This document shows, piece after piece, positions 49,491 through 57,197 of a stretch of DNA of 57,311 nt (within the stretch, counting starts at the first letter, position 1; every line of letters starts with the position of its first letter). The stretch lies in contig NZ_CAVK010000060.1 of assembly GCF_000382885.1 (NCBI RefSeq), positions 1 to 57,311 of the forward strand. The letters run 5' to 3'. The stretch comes from Sphingobium indicum BiD32 (GTDB lineage: Bacteria; Pseudomonadota; Alphaproteobacteria; Sphingomonadales; Sphingomonadaceae). Below the pieces are notes generated by a model. It saw only the letters and a list, made by a program, of their open reading frames with translations, did no database searches and had not been told where the DNA came from. The position numbers and the translations under genes were made by a program.

Positions 49491-49526
49491 CTCCTCCCCC
49501 TCCCCTTGTTGTCGGCCGGGAGGCCG
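49491..49526 (-). promoter_or_regulatory. Hairpin plus GA-rich leader (copy D)
   Basis: On the minus strand a hairpin CGGCC-TCCC-GGCCG (49513-49526) precedes AAGGGGAGGGGGAGGAG. It lies 32-67 bases upstream of the ATG at 49459. Confidence 0.65.
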
Positions 49527-49571
49527 TCATACGCTTGGCCGTTTTTGTTGATGAAACGGAATAGGTGGCGT

Positions 49572-49781
49572 TCATTCGAGCATGATCCGGCGCCGCTCGC
49601 TCGAATGGGCCCATGCCAGGGCGTTTGCGTCGGCGCGCATCGGAGCATTGCCAACATAGGTATCGCAGAAACGGACGACGAAGCGGCGTTGGGCATATCC
49701 GCAGAATTCAAGCCGGATGCAGTAGCGGCGGTCTATCCGCCCATCAGTATGGTGTGGCGGACCGCTGTCGGAGATTGGCAT
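49572..49781 (-). CDS. Small hypothetical protein
   Basis: A 69-aa protein: DRRYCIRLEFCGYAQRRFVVR, FCDTYVGNAPMRADANALAW. The ATG at 49781 follows AGGAG by eight bases and a GA-rich leader sits further upstream. The composition (CXXC-like spacing of Cys, many aromatic residues) looks coding. Family not recognised. Confidence 0.6.
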   Translation of the reverse strand: MPISDSGPPHHTDGRIDRRYCIRLEFCGYAQRRFVVRFCDTYVGNAPMRADANALAWAHSSERRRIMLE

Positions 49782-49810
49782 GAGGGGGAACTCCTGGCTT
49801 AGGGCACGGG

Positions 49811-49870
49811 TCCCTCCCCCCTTCCCCCTTTCCTCTGCCTCCAATCGTCATGATCGCGGCATGTGCCGCG
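49811..49870 (-). promoter_or_regulatory. Hairpin plus GA-rich leader (copy E)
   Basis: On the minus strand a hairpin CGCGGCA-CA-TGCCGCG (49855-49870) precedes a 32-base GA-rich tract (49811-49842). It lies 30-89 bases upstream of the ATG at 49781. The hairpin lies inside the 3' end of the short ORF at 49848-49973. Confidence 0.65.
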
Positions 49871-49973
49871 TGATGTGCAGCGGTTTGTGCCGCATTGGTG
49901 AGTGTTCATAGGCGTCTCTGAGGGGCAAGCGGACTGTTCGCTGCATGGCGCGGGCCAGCCGTTCACCACTCAT
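49848..49973 (-). CDS. Short ORF overlapping the end of the DUF5983-like gene
   Basis: A 41-codon frame (MSGERLARAMQRTVRLPLRD, then EHSPMRHKPLHITRHMP) overlapping the upstream stop by 11 bp. It has an Arg/His-rich coding-like composition but no separate ribosome site. It may be a translationally coupled small protein or a chance frame. Confidence 0.4.
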   Translation of the reverse strand: MSGERLARAMQRTVRLPLRDAYEHSPMRHKPLHITRHMPRS

Positions 49974-51066
49974 AGAAGTCGAGCCCATCGACGGCCGGTC
50001 CGTCGCAGTCGAGCAGGAGATGGTGGCAACCGCGAGTCCGGGTGAAACGCATGACCGCCAGGAGATCGGCCGGCAGGCCTCCAAGTGTATCGGGGTCGGC
50101 GCAGGAAACTGGGATGAACCAGCCGTAGGGTGTCTTGCCGATGGTCAGGGGGACGTCGAACCTTCCGCGCGAACCCCAGTCGTCAAGCTTTTGCGCGGTT
50201 TCCTGGGTGATATGTCCGGTCGTGAGGACGAGACAGGTCTCGATATCGAGGGATTGGGGATCATTCTGGGCAGCGGCGGTGATCCTTACCAGTTCGACGC
50301 CGGGGATATCGTTGCGTGGATCGAAGCCAATGCGCAGACAAGCAGCAGGATCGGCATGGTCGCGTGGTCCACATAGCGCGGTGAACTTGTCGAGCAATTC
50401 ATCGGCGAGCCGGGTGGGCTCTGACGGGTCGAACACCTTGTAAGGTAGATGGTCGCTGATGAAGAGCTTGAACGTGTGATCCCAGAGGGCCTGGGGGTCA
50501 TTGACGACTGTTTTGAGCGTCACTCTGGTTGTGTGAGTGATTGGGGGCTCTTTCAGCGCGTCGATCTGCCGGCGCATAAGCCAGCTTGTGCTGCCGCCGA
50601 TGATATCGTCGTCGGTGATGATGTAGTATCCGCCCCCGAATTCGCTGGGCCGCAGGCGATCGCAGTCCTGTGACCACTCGAAACCGAAGGGCAGAACGCT
50701 GGGCGCGCATTTCTGGATCAGGCTGGCGATCGCATGGGGATCTGCCTGAGTTCCGGCGATCAGATAGCCGTCAACCTCCGTACTGCCGAAATACTCGCAG
50801 TCGAAGGTTGGAAAATCGTGATCGCTGAACAGGTCGAGAAAGGATGCGAACGGTTTAGGCGCGGGCTGATCCGGCTTGTCCGATCGATCCGGCTGTGGCG
50901 GGAAGGCTACCTTGAAGGCGTCCGACATCGCATCGTAGCTTGCTGCCAAGTCGTCTTCATCGAGATCGGCAAGTTCTTGCGACAGCGCGTGACATTCGTC
51001 GAGCAATGCTTCTTCCTCACTCGTCGGCGTCAGGACGAAGGAGAGTTTGAGATAGTTGTTGGCCAT
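49963..51066 (-). CDS. Protein with a DUF5983-like C-terminal domain
   Basis: A 367-aa protein. The C-terminal 30 residues (HHLLLDCDGPAVDGLDFYEW, preceded by RFTRTRGC) match the DUF5983 pattern. The N-terminal part is a long acidic domain (YLIAGTQADPHAIASLIQKC, EFGGGYYIITDDDI) with no known family. A similar DUF5983 module occurs in plasmid genes of unknown function. It overlaps the short ORF at its 3' end and has a weak GA-rich leader upstream. Confidence 0.7.
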   Translation of the reverse strand: MANNYLKLSFVLTPTSEEEALLDECHALSQELADLDEDDLAASYDAMSDAFKVAFPPQPDRSDKPDQPAPKPFASFLDLFSDHDFPTFDCEYFGSTEVDGYLIAGTQADPHAIASLIQKCAPSVLPFGFEWSQDCDRLRPSEFGGGYYIITDDDIIGGSTSWLMRRQIDALKEPPITHTTRVTLKTVVNDPQALWDHTFKLFISDHLPYKVFDPSEPTRLADELLDKFTALCGPRDHADPAACLRIGFDPRNDIPGVELVRITAAAQNDPQSLDIETCLVLTTGHITQETAQKLDDWGSRGRFDVPLTIGKTPYGWFIPVSCADPDTLGGLPADLLAVMRFTRTRGCHHLLLDCDGPAVDGLDFYEW

Positions 51067-51140
51067 AGTGCAGCCCTCCAGGGAAAATGGGAAAATCCGG
51101 TGGAATGACCGGCATTCCGGTCCCGGCTCCCATTCCTCGC

Positions 51141-51158
51141 CCCCTTCCCTCTCTCCCG
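51141..51158 (-). promoter_or_regulatory. GA-rich tract without a clear hairpin (copy F)
   Basis: On the minus strand GGGAGAGAGGGAAGGGGG lies about 75-92 bases upstream of the ATG at 51066. The flanking stem-loop is weak, so the resemblance to the other leaders is partial. Confidence 0.4.
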
Positions 51159-51180
51159 CGGTTGCTTGTGCAGCGGAGTA

Positions 51181-51840
51181 TCAGGTCAAGCCGACCAATG
51201 CCGGTGAGGTCGCCTGAAGCATCCAACGCTGGCCCTTCAGCCGTCGCAGGAAATCGGGTGCCGCGGGCATACGGCCCAGCATTGTCCGGACATGCTGCTC
51301 GGCAACCACACGCGTTGGGATTCCAGATGCACCATTGTCGATCGCCGGCCCGAAGCGGTGTTCGGCCTCGTATATTCCGAAGGCATGGTGACGAAATATG
51401 AGGTGGGCGGGCGTGTTCACCCATGATGCTGTTTCGAGAAACCAGCGATGGAGCGGAAGATAGTCGGCTTCTTCGCCGCCGAAGCGCCGCGCGCTGGTTC
51501 GGGAGAGGTGTTCTGCGTCGGGCATCGGGACGTGAAGCCAGTCTGGCGCGTCGAAATCGTCGAGCCAATCCGCAGCGGAGGGAAGATAGCGGCAGTCTTC
51601 CTCGATATGCTGGATGCCGATCGCGCGGACCGCAACCGCGGCGCCATCAGCGTTGGTGATTGTATCGCCGAAGACGACGATGGCCTCGGCGATCCCTTCA
51701 TGATGGTGACGCAGTGAGCGGTGGGTGAAGTGACAATGTGCGGCTTTCGTGGCGTCGAACCAGGCGTGGATGGGGTGGTAATCCTGCCAGCGGCCGCCAT
51801 GGATGCGCGCGGAAGAGCGCGCGTGATCAAAAGGGTTCAT
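51181..51840 (-). CDS. DUF6915-like protein with an internal duplication
   Basis: A 219-aa protein built from two similar halves. The first (about residues 7-100) and the second (about 112-205) share SAR-x-x-GG, DY-x-P-x-H-x-WF, the R-H-H-x-x-GI-x-EA cluster, FG-x-x-I-x-N and QH(I/V) positions. The His cluster in each half is a possible metal site. The ATG at 51840 overlaps the PcfJ gene stop by 14 bp. Function unknown; the DUF assignment is from memory of the family pattern. Confidence 0.65.
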   Translation of the reverse strand: MNPFDHARSSARIHGGRWQDYHPIHAWFDATKAAHCHFTHRSLRHHHEGIAEAIVVFGDTITNADGAAVAVRAIGIQHIEEDCRYLPSAADWLDDFDAPDWLHVPMPDAEHLSRTSARRFGGEEADYLPLHRWFLETASWVNTPAHLIFRHHAFGIYEAEHRFGPAIDNGASGIPTRVVAEQHVRTMLGRMPAAPDFLRRLKGQRWMLQATSPALVGLT

Positions 51841-53638
51841 AATAGAGTTCTCTTTGATCGGAGGTGCAGAGGGATCGCGCGAGCGCGCTGAGAAGATCAT
51901 CGAGCGCGGCAGTGAGTCCGGAATTCTCGCACCATTCGTCGTAGGTCGCCGGCGCGCCGCGCGGGAGCAGTACGCGATAGAGTGGCCAGGCGCGGCGGGC
52001 ATGGTCGAGGGTGAGCCTGCTGCGCCGAAAATAATAGTCGCCGGCATCGGCTGCAGCGTCGCGATGCGCAGCGAGTTCTTTGATAGCCACCGGGTGAAGG
52101 CCGTCGCGCAGGTCGGCGAGGAAGTCGCGCAGGACTGCGAAAGCTTCGGAATTGGGCTTGGCATTTCCGCGGGCCTTGAACTGACCGATGTTGATATTGA
52201 GGGAATTGCCCGGCAAATCCGTAATCAGCAGTTCGAGGGTCGCCACATGGTCGGAACCGGACCGCAGCGACAGAATCTGGGTGTCGCCCCGCCGGCACTG
52301 GGAATAATATCCGCCAACGCAGTGGTTGAGCGCATTGCCCTCATCGACAAGGGCTTGTGCGCTGGTAAGCGGTATGAAGCTATGCGGCCCGCAGGGGGAC
52401 TGCCAGGTCGGGCAGAGTGCTGGCCAACCGGGCCGATCGGCATTGTTCTCATGGCGCAGCGCGGCGGCGCTGGCTGCGCGGCGGTGCCATTTTGCGATGG
52501 CCCTCTGGAGCGAGCGCGGCCCGCGGGGTCCGATGATCGCACGGTGCAAACTTTGCAGGAGTTTGCGATGGGCGGCGGTGTCGCAGAGCCTCAGTGGAAC
52601 GCCCAGGGTCGTCACGAAATTGTCGAGCGCGTGGATTCGCCGAGATAGGCCCAGTGCTTCGAGACGTGCGCCCGCGAGCGGGTAGAGGAGATCCTCGCGC
52701 AGCGCCTGGAACGTATCGCGGGTTTCGATCGAGCTATCGAGGTAGTCCGGCCGGAAAAGAGGGTCGCAGTTACTCTGCTCCCATACACGGCGGCCCCATT
52801 CGCTGCCCTCCGGCCATTGTTCGAGGGGGATATCGTGGCGGACCAGAGTGCGCACGGCGGGCTTATGGTCATAGAGGGCGTTGTATGCGGCGTCTTTGGG
52901 CGTTGCACGGCGCAGGCGGCGCAATTGCGCTTCGCTGATGCCGACCGCGGCGGCGAGCACCGGCTTGAGGGGCTGAGCGGCATCCATCGCGGCCGTAACC
53001 TCCGGCTTGAGCAGGATGGTGGCTACGGCGCCGTAGAGGCTTAGCGCCTGGCCGCGGTTGCGTATCACGGTCTTGCGACCCGGGTCACCTTCGAGATCGG
53101 TTGCGAGCGCCCAGTGGATGATGCGACCGAGCGAAAGGATCTTGTTCCCGGAGCGATAGCCAAGGTCACGAAACAGAATGGCGCGCAGATGGGCCTGCAT
53201 AAGTTCGACTAACCGCTCGCGCAGTTGCAGGATCGCCGTTCCGATCGTCTGCGTCATGTCCGTGATCCGGCGGTGGTCGGCGCCGGACAGAACGAGATCG
53301 GTGACGAGATCGAGATATCCGCTGTCGTTGACGGTCTGTTCGAGGCTGATGGAGAAGTGGGTATTGGGACTGTGGATTGTCTCGAGGATGGCGGTGCTGA
53401 ACTGGTCGATAAGCATCATTGCTTTCGGAGAGTGGGCCGGATCAGGATGGATTGTAATCGTGGGTGCGAGAGCGCCTTCATGCCGCGTGAAGCCGATTTC
53501 GCAGCGGGATAGCGCGATCACGGTCGCCGCAAGGTCGAGTGGATCCGATCGCAGCCGCGTGGTTTGAGGAACGATGCGATGCAGGGTGGTTGCGGCGCGC
53601 GCGAGATAGCGTTCGAAGGATGGGTGGTTGTGCCTCAT
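51827..53638 (-). CDS. PcfJ-like protein
   Basis: A 603-aa protein of the PcfJ family, named after an Enterococcus conjugation protein. The signature is near residues 430-480: LVDEGNALNHCVGGYYSQC, then ILSLRSGSDHVATLELLI and INIGQFKARGNAKPN. The conserved H-C-V-G core is present. The N-terminal 400 residues are helical and family-specific. PcfJ-like proteins occur on plasmids, phages and mobile elements of many bacteria, with function unknown or tied to conjugation. It overlaps both neighbouring genes. Confidence 0.82.
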   Translation of the reverse strand: MRHNHPSFERYLARAATTLHRIVPQTTRLRSDPLDLAATVIALSRCEIGFTRHEGALAPTITIHPDPAHSPKAMMLIDQFSTAILETIHSPNTHFSISLEQTVNDSGYLDLVTDLVLSGADHRRITDMTQTIGTAILQLRERLVELMQAHLRAILFRDLGYRSGNKILSLGRIIHWALATDLEGDPGRKTVIRNRGQALSLYGAVATILLKPEVTAAMDAAQPLKPVLAAAVGISEAQLRRLRRATPKDAAYNALYDHKPAVRTLVRHDIPLEQWPEGSEWGRRVWEQSNCDPLFRPDYLDSSIETRDTFQALREDLLYPLAGARLEALGLSRRIHALDNFVTTLGVPLRLCDTAAHRKLLQSLHRAIIGPRGPRSLQRAIAKWHRRAASAAALRHENNADRPGWPALCPTWQSPCGPHSFIPLTSAQALVDEGNALNHCVGGYYSQCRRGDTQILSLRSGSDHVATLELLITDLPGNSLNINIGQFKARGNAKPNSEAFAVLRDFLADLRDGLHPVAIKELAAHRDAAADAGDYYFRRSRLTLDHARRAWPLYRVLLPRGAPATYDEWCENSGLTAALDDLLSALARSLCTSDQRELYYEPF

Positions 53639-54120
53639 GCCTGCGCCTCCCCGATGATGATGATGGCGGGCGGGCCGGCAGGTGCGGTGTCGGGGTCGAG
53701 GACGAATGCCTCCAGGTCGTCATCAAGTTCGTCGTCGTCTTCCCAGTCCCCATCCTGGCGATAGGTCATGTCGCAGTCGCAGGGGCAGTCAGCGAAGGGC
53801 TGGATGGTGACGGTGCCATAGCCGCCCTCATTGTTGCACCAATCGCCTTCAGGAAGATCGGCCGCGAATTCGCTGAGGGCGTAGCAGAGCATGGCAGGGT
53901 GTCCGACCGCATCGATCCTGACCGGAACTTCCGGGATAGACGCATTCTCGGTGCCGTCGTGGTAGCGCACATGATCGAGGCTGGTTTCGCCTTGGTCGCC
54001 GCCGCCGCTCAGCGAGAAAGACACTTCGGTGATCTGAAGGGCGCGGAGCAATACCAGGAGCTTGCTGAATTGATTGTCGTCGGCATTCGGATCTGCCAAC
54101 TGATGAAGTCGGTGAGGCAT
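53635..54120 (-). CDS. DUF6878-like acidic protein
   Basis: A 161-aa very acidic protein: VSFSLSGGGDQGETSLDHVR, DWCNNEGGYGTVTIQPFADC then PCDCDMTYRQDGDWEDDDELDDDLEAF in segments. The GGGD-x-GE and CNNEGGYG positions match the DUF6878 pattern. The start is 4 bp inside the next gene's end. It is coupled to the PcfJ gene by a 4-bp overlap. A rho-independent terminator lies 17 bases upstream of its start. Confidence 0.65.
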   Translation of the reverse strand: MPHRLHQLADPNADDNQFSKLLVLLRALQITEVSFSLSGGGDQGETSLDHVRYHDGTENASIPEVPVRIDAVGHPAMLCYALSEFAADLPEGDWCNNEGGYGTVTIQPFADCPCDCDMTYRQDGDWEDDDELDDDLEAFVLDPDTAPAGPPAIIIIGEAQA

Positions 54121-54137
54121 ATGGTCCTCCCAAATGC

Positions 54138-54161
54138 AAAAAAGCCCGCGAAAGCGCGGGC
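54138..54161 (-). terminator. Rho-independent terminator
   Basis: On the minus strand a 7-bp stem GCCCGCG/CGCGGGC with a CTTT loop is followed by six T (read from the plus-strand A run 54138-54143). It ends transcription coming from the gene at 54300, just before the DUF6878-like gene. Confidence 0.8.
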
Positions 54162-54299
54162 CGTGGTTGCGGTTGTCGGTGATGTGATCGTGCGAATCAG
54201 AGGGCGGAGTTGTCGGGTGCGCCGAAGATCTGCATGATCAAATCGTACCATCCCTCTTCGCATTGTGCGCCGCAGGCGCGCGGGAGAGAAAACGATCGG

Positions 54300-54998
54300 T
54301 CAGGCGGCGTCCTGAATCCACTCGTAGAGCAGGTGATCATCGGGATCCTCGTCACGTCCGTTCGCGATGCGGATGAGCTTGCCGTCGCAGGCGAAGGCGG
54401 ATGCACGAGGGAAGGAGAGGTAGGACCGGTCTTCGAGGATGAGGTCGCCTGAGCGGACTGCTGTCACGGTCCGGATAGTCCCGAGGGCCCGGTGGCCGGC
54501 ACGCGCGGCAATCAGTTTCAGTTTGTGGCCCGGCCTGAGCTGGCGCTTGAACCGTGCGAGTGGGATGCGAGCCTCGACAGGATTGGCATGGCCGCGTCTG
54601 GCGGATAGCGCTGACCAATAGGTGGTGCCGATGCACACGCGCAGGAAAAATGAGCAGATCATATAGTCCTGCAGGAGATTGCCATTCGCGACATTGAAAC
54701 GTTCCGCCTGGTCGCTGATGAGGGTTTCGAAAGCGCGGCGCGCGTCCTCGTCGAAAAGATCCCCGGGCGCATCGAGAAGCTCAACGCGGACGCTGCGACC
54801 ACCTGAGAAGCGTTCGCCGGTAACGGAAAACCGTGCGCCCGCGATGGTCCGGGTCAGATGGAGATCGATCCTGCGGCAGAGATCGGGAAGATGCTCGCCC
54901 GCGATATAGAGATCCCCGCTGTAGGCAAAATTGCCGCGGTCGTCGCAGTGGGTCTGGCTCCACAAGCGGGGTTCGGCGCTGGAGAATGGCTGGGTCAT
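54300..54998 (-). CDS. Hypothetical protein
   Basis: A 232-aa protein: LWSQTHCDDRGNFAYSGDLYIAGEHLPDLCRRIDLHL in segments, ARRAFETLISDQAERFNVANGN, then a compact C-terminal domain (GDLILEDRSYLSFPRASAFA, CDGKLIRIANGRDEDPD). Strand-rich in its centre. Followed by a terminator at 54138-54161. Family not recognised; similar-sized proteins occur elsewhere in this block. Confidence 0.65.
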   Translation of the reverse strand: MTQPFSSAEPRLWSQTHCDDRGNFAYSGDLYIAGEHLPDLCRRIDLHLTRTIAGARFSVTGERFSGGRSVRVELLDAPGDLFDEDARRAFETLISDQAERFNVANGNLLQDYMICSFFLRVCIGTTYWSALSARRGHANPVEARIPLARFKRQLRPGHKLKLIAARAGHRALGTIRTVTAVRSGDLILEDRSYLSFPRASAFACDGKLIRIANGRDEDPDDHLLYEWIQDAA

Positions 54999-55061
54999 CG
55001 GCGGTCCTTTCGGAAGACGGCTCGGGGTGAAAGGGCGCCGGTGCCGATGGACATCCCACGA

Positions 55062-55388
55062 TCATCCGACGCTCCGCCCTTCTCCCTCCCCCTCTCCTTG
55101 CGCCGGCGACTCGCCGGGTTGAGCGAGGTCGCAAGGTTTGTGGTCGCATCCGTAGAAACGGGATTTCTCGAACTGCGGGTCGTCGGTCTCGTCGACCAGG
55201 TAGCCGCTGATTTCATCGGCAGGTTCGGCGTCGAGAACCTGTGGTCCGCCGAGGACGAGGCGCACGGGATAGCTGGACTCCGTCATGATGCTGTCAGCGC
55301 GTTTCATCGCGTCGAAATGATCGGCCGCGGTCACGGCAAGCTTGATGCGCACGACTGCATAGACATGAACGTGGTGTGTGATGGTCAC
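55062..55388 (-). CDS. Hypothetical protein
   Basis: A 108-aa protein: TITHHVHVYAVVRIKLAVTA, DHFDAMKRADSIMTE, VRLVLGGPQVLDAEPADEIS and a loose C-terminus rich in Gly and Glu that overlaps the GA-rich leader of the next gene. A GTG at 55388 with GAGGAAA upstream is my preferred start; an ATG at 55403 is possible. Family not recognised. Confidence 0.6.
   Translation of the reverse strand: MTITHHVHVYAVVRIKLAVTAADHFDAMKRADSIMTESSYPVRLVLGGPQVLDAEPADEISGYLVDETDDPQFEKSRFYGCDHKPCDLAQPGESPAQGEGEGEGRSVG
55072..55117 (-). promoter_or_regulatory. Hairpin plus GA-rich leader (copy G)
   Basis: On the minus strand a hairpin CCGGCG-AGT-CGCCGG (55103-55117) precedes AAGGAGAGGGGGAGGGAGAA. It lies 74-119 bases upstream of the ATG at 54998 and inside the C-terminus of the gene at 55062, whose Gly/Glu tail is this tract. 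Confidence 0.6.
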
Positions 55389-55432
55389 AGGCGGTTTCCT
55401 CATCGAAGGGGAACGGTCGTGCCGGCGTGACC

Positions 55433-55672
55433 TCACACCCGGTTGCCCGGATGTGAGGGGTTCGCCGCGTTCTGGCTGGCAACCTGCGTCAGATGCTGCG
55501 CGCGCAGGTTCGCCACATCGGTGCGCAGAGCGTCGATGTCGGCATCGAAATCCTCCCAGCTCTGCTCTTCCGGGCAATGGTCGAGCAGGTATGCGGAGAG
55601 GAGGTCGTGGATCTGAACGAGAAGCCATATGCGCGCTTCGTCAGGAGGCTTGTTGTCCCCCGTCATCATCAT
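55433..55672 (-). CDS. Small helical hypothetical protein
   Basis: A 79-aa protein: EARIWLLVQIHDLLSAYLLD, then FDADIDALRTDVANLRAQHL, both amphipathic helices. It overlaps the upstream gene by 4 bp. Family not recognised. The two-helix pattern could mediate dimerisation. Confidence 0.6.
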   Translation of the reverse strand: MMMTGDNKPPDEARIWLLVQIHDLLSAYLLDHCPEEQSWEDFDADIDALRTDVANLRAQHLTQVASQNAANPSHPGNRV

Positions 55673-56139
55673 GCAGCCTGGCCGAGGGTCTGGGCGCTGG
55701 CTTCATGCTCTCCGACAACTTCGAGCCGCGCGCCGGTGTAGTGATTGCGGGAAAGCCAGTCTTCGGCGGCTACCATGTCCGGTGCGAGGTGACGCAGTTC
55801 GTCTTCGCCCTGGAAGCTGGTGAGGATGCGGACCGAACCGGGCGCGGGGTCCTCGACAATCTCAAAGGTGAGCGTGCTGGTGACGGAAAAGCTCTTGTGA
55901 ACGACCAGGACGATAACGCCATCGCTCCCGAAATTGCCTTCGTGCAGCGTGAAGCCGGCGGGGTGGGTGTAGGTGGGGCGTACTGCGGCATGCGTCTTAC
56001 GAACGAGGCGGCCGGATCCGTTGCTGCTTTTCCACGCGGCGAGCTTCTTGCGGTGGCGTTCGGGCGGCATCGGCTGGCCATCGCTGTAACGGACAAGCGC
56101 TCCGAGCGGGGCGCGGGCATAGATCGACTGTGCGGACAT
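55669..56139 (-). CDS. Hypothetical protein
   Basis: A 156-aa basic protein: GALVRYSDGQPMPPERHRKK, RPTYTHPAGFTLHEGNFGSD, GVIVLVVHKSFSVTSTLTFEI and MVAAEDWLSRNHYTGARLEV. The mixed strand content suggests a compact soluble fold. The ATG at 56139 follows AAGGAG by eight bases and a GA-rich leader. No family recognised. Confidence 0.6.
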   Translation of the reverse strand: MSAQSIYARAPLGALVRYSDGQPMPPERHRKKLAAWKSSNGSGRLVRKTHAAVRPTYTHPAGFTLHEGNFGSDGVIVLVVHKSFSVTSTLTFEIVEDPAPGSVRILTSFQGEDELRHLAPDMVAAEDWLSRNHYTGARLEVVGEHEASAQTLGQAA

Positions 56140-56168
56140 AGCGTGTCTCCTTGATTGGCTTGGGTCCA

Positions 56169-56218
56169 CTCCGCCTTCTCCCCCTCCGCTCTTCGAATTT
56201 GCGGGTCCGGGAACCGGA
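56169..56218 (-). promoter_or_regulatory. Hairpin plus GA-rich leader (copy H)
   Basis: On the minus strand a hairpin TCCGG-TTC-CCGGA (56206-56218) precedes GAAGAGCGGAGGGGGAGAAG. It lies 30-79 bases upstream of the ATG at 56139. Confidence 0.65.
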
Positions 56219-56257
56219 TGGAGCGGCGTGGGATGGAGGCGGCTGGAGAGAGTGGTC

Positions 56258-57091
56258 TCAGGGCTGCGAGGACTCGCTCGGGCTCGGGAAGAGCGACAGC
56301 TGGATGGGGACGTGCGGTATGGCGGAGCTGTCAGGCGGTGGCTGGAAAGGTGGTTGGTCCTCGGCAGGGGTCGGCGCTTCAGCATCCGCCGGAGCATCTG
56401 CTGCCTGCCACCTGGCACGCGCCGCGAGTTTTGCGTTCCAGCCGCCGAGGATATGGGCGGGCGTGTACCAGAGCTCGCGTGTGGTTCCGGCGAGAGAGTC
56501 GCCGATGATGACTATGGCCGGGACATGGAGCAGCGCGAACTGGATATAGGCCATATGGACCGCGCGTGGATCGATATCGATGGCGGTCACATGAAGGTGC
56601 CGCTGATAGTTGACTCCAGCCTCCCGCAGCGTTTCGCAGGTGGCGATTACCATGGCGCCCGCTCCGCAGGCAGGCTCGCAAAGGGTCAGAAATCCCTCCT
56701 TTGCTATTATATCTTCCGGGCACGAGTCCGCAGTCATCGCTGCCATCATCCGGCAGACGCTGTAAGGGGTGAAGAACTGGCCGCGCGCGGCGTTGGCGAG
56801 GCCGAGCTCGCCGAACACGCGGCCCAACACGTCACAGGTCCGGGCTTCCATCGCTAGGGTGACTTCGGCGAAGATGCGCGGGAAGGTGTCTATGACGTCG
56901 CGATCGTAGCGCCCGACAATCTCCATGTAACGCGCCTCGCGCGCTTGATTCTGGGCGAGATCGACACTGTTGGACAGACTGATTGCTGCGGCTTCGACGA
57001 AGTCCGAGAATAGCGTGTGGCGATCGTGGCGATACTGGCAGGCATCGAACAGCTTGCAGATCGCCTTGATGTGGCAGTCGGCGGAGCCCAT
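56258..57091 (-). CDS. Class I N6-methylase-like protein lacking an NPPY motif
   Basis: A 277-aa protein of the HsdM/N6_Mtase fold. The SAM-binding motif I is CEPACGAGAMV (about residues 137-147), with ARGQFFTPYSVCRMMAAM before it and VTAIDIDPRAVHMAYIQFALL after it, the normal N6-methylase order. The next strand reads IVIIGDSLAGTTRELWYTPA, where a catalytic (N/D)PP(Y/F/W) motif should follow but is not visible. The C-terminal 45 residues are a Pro/Ala-rich tail. It may bind DNA or SAM without methylating, or the tail may be a different domain. Related plasmid proteins of this size are common on conjugative elements. Confidence 0.75.
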   Translation of the reverse strand: MGSADCHIKAICKLFDACQYRHDRHTLFSDFVEAAAISLSNSVDLAQNQAREARYMEIVGRYDRDVIDTFPRIFAEVTLAMEARTCDVLGRVFGELGLANAARGQFFTPYSVCRMMAAMTADSCPEDIIAKEGFLTLCEPACGAGAMVIATCETLREAGVNYQRHLHVTAIDIDPRAVHMAYIQFALLHVPAIVIIGDSLAGTTRELWYTPAHILGGWNAKLAARARWQAADAPADAEAPTPAEDQPPFQPPPDSSAIPHVPIQLSLFPSPSESSQP

Positions 57092-57197
57092 TGCGAAGCT
57101 CCTTTCTATGAGTGATTGGGGGGTACGCTGGGCGCCACAGCCGATGGACTGAAGCGGCGAGAAACCTGCCTCAGGCGTCGGCCTGAGCTACTGGAAC

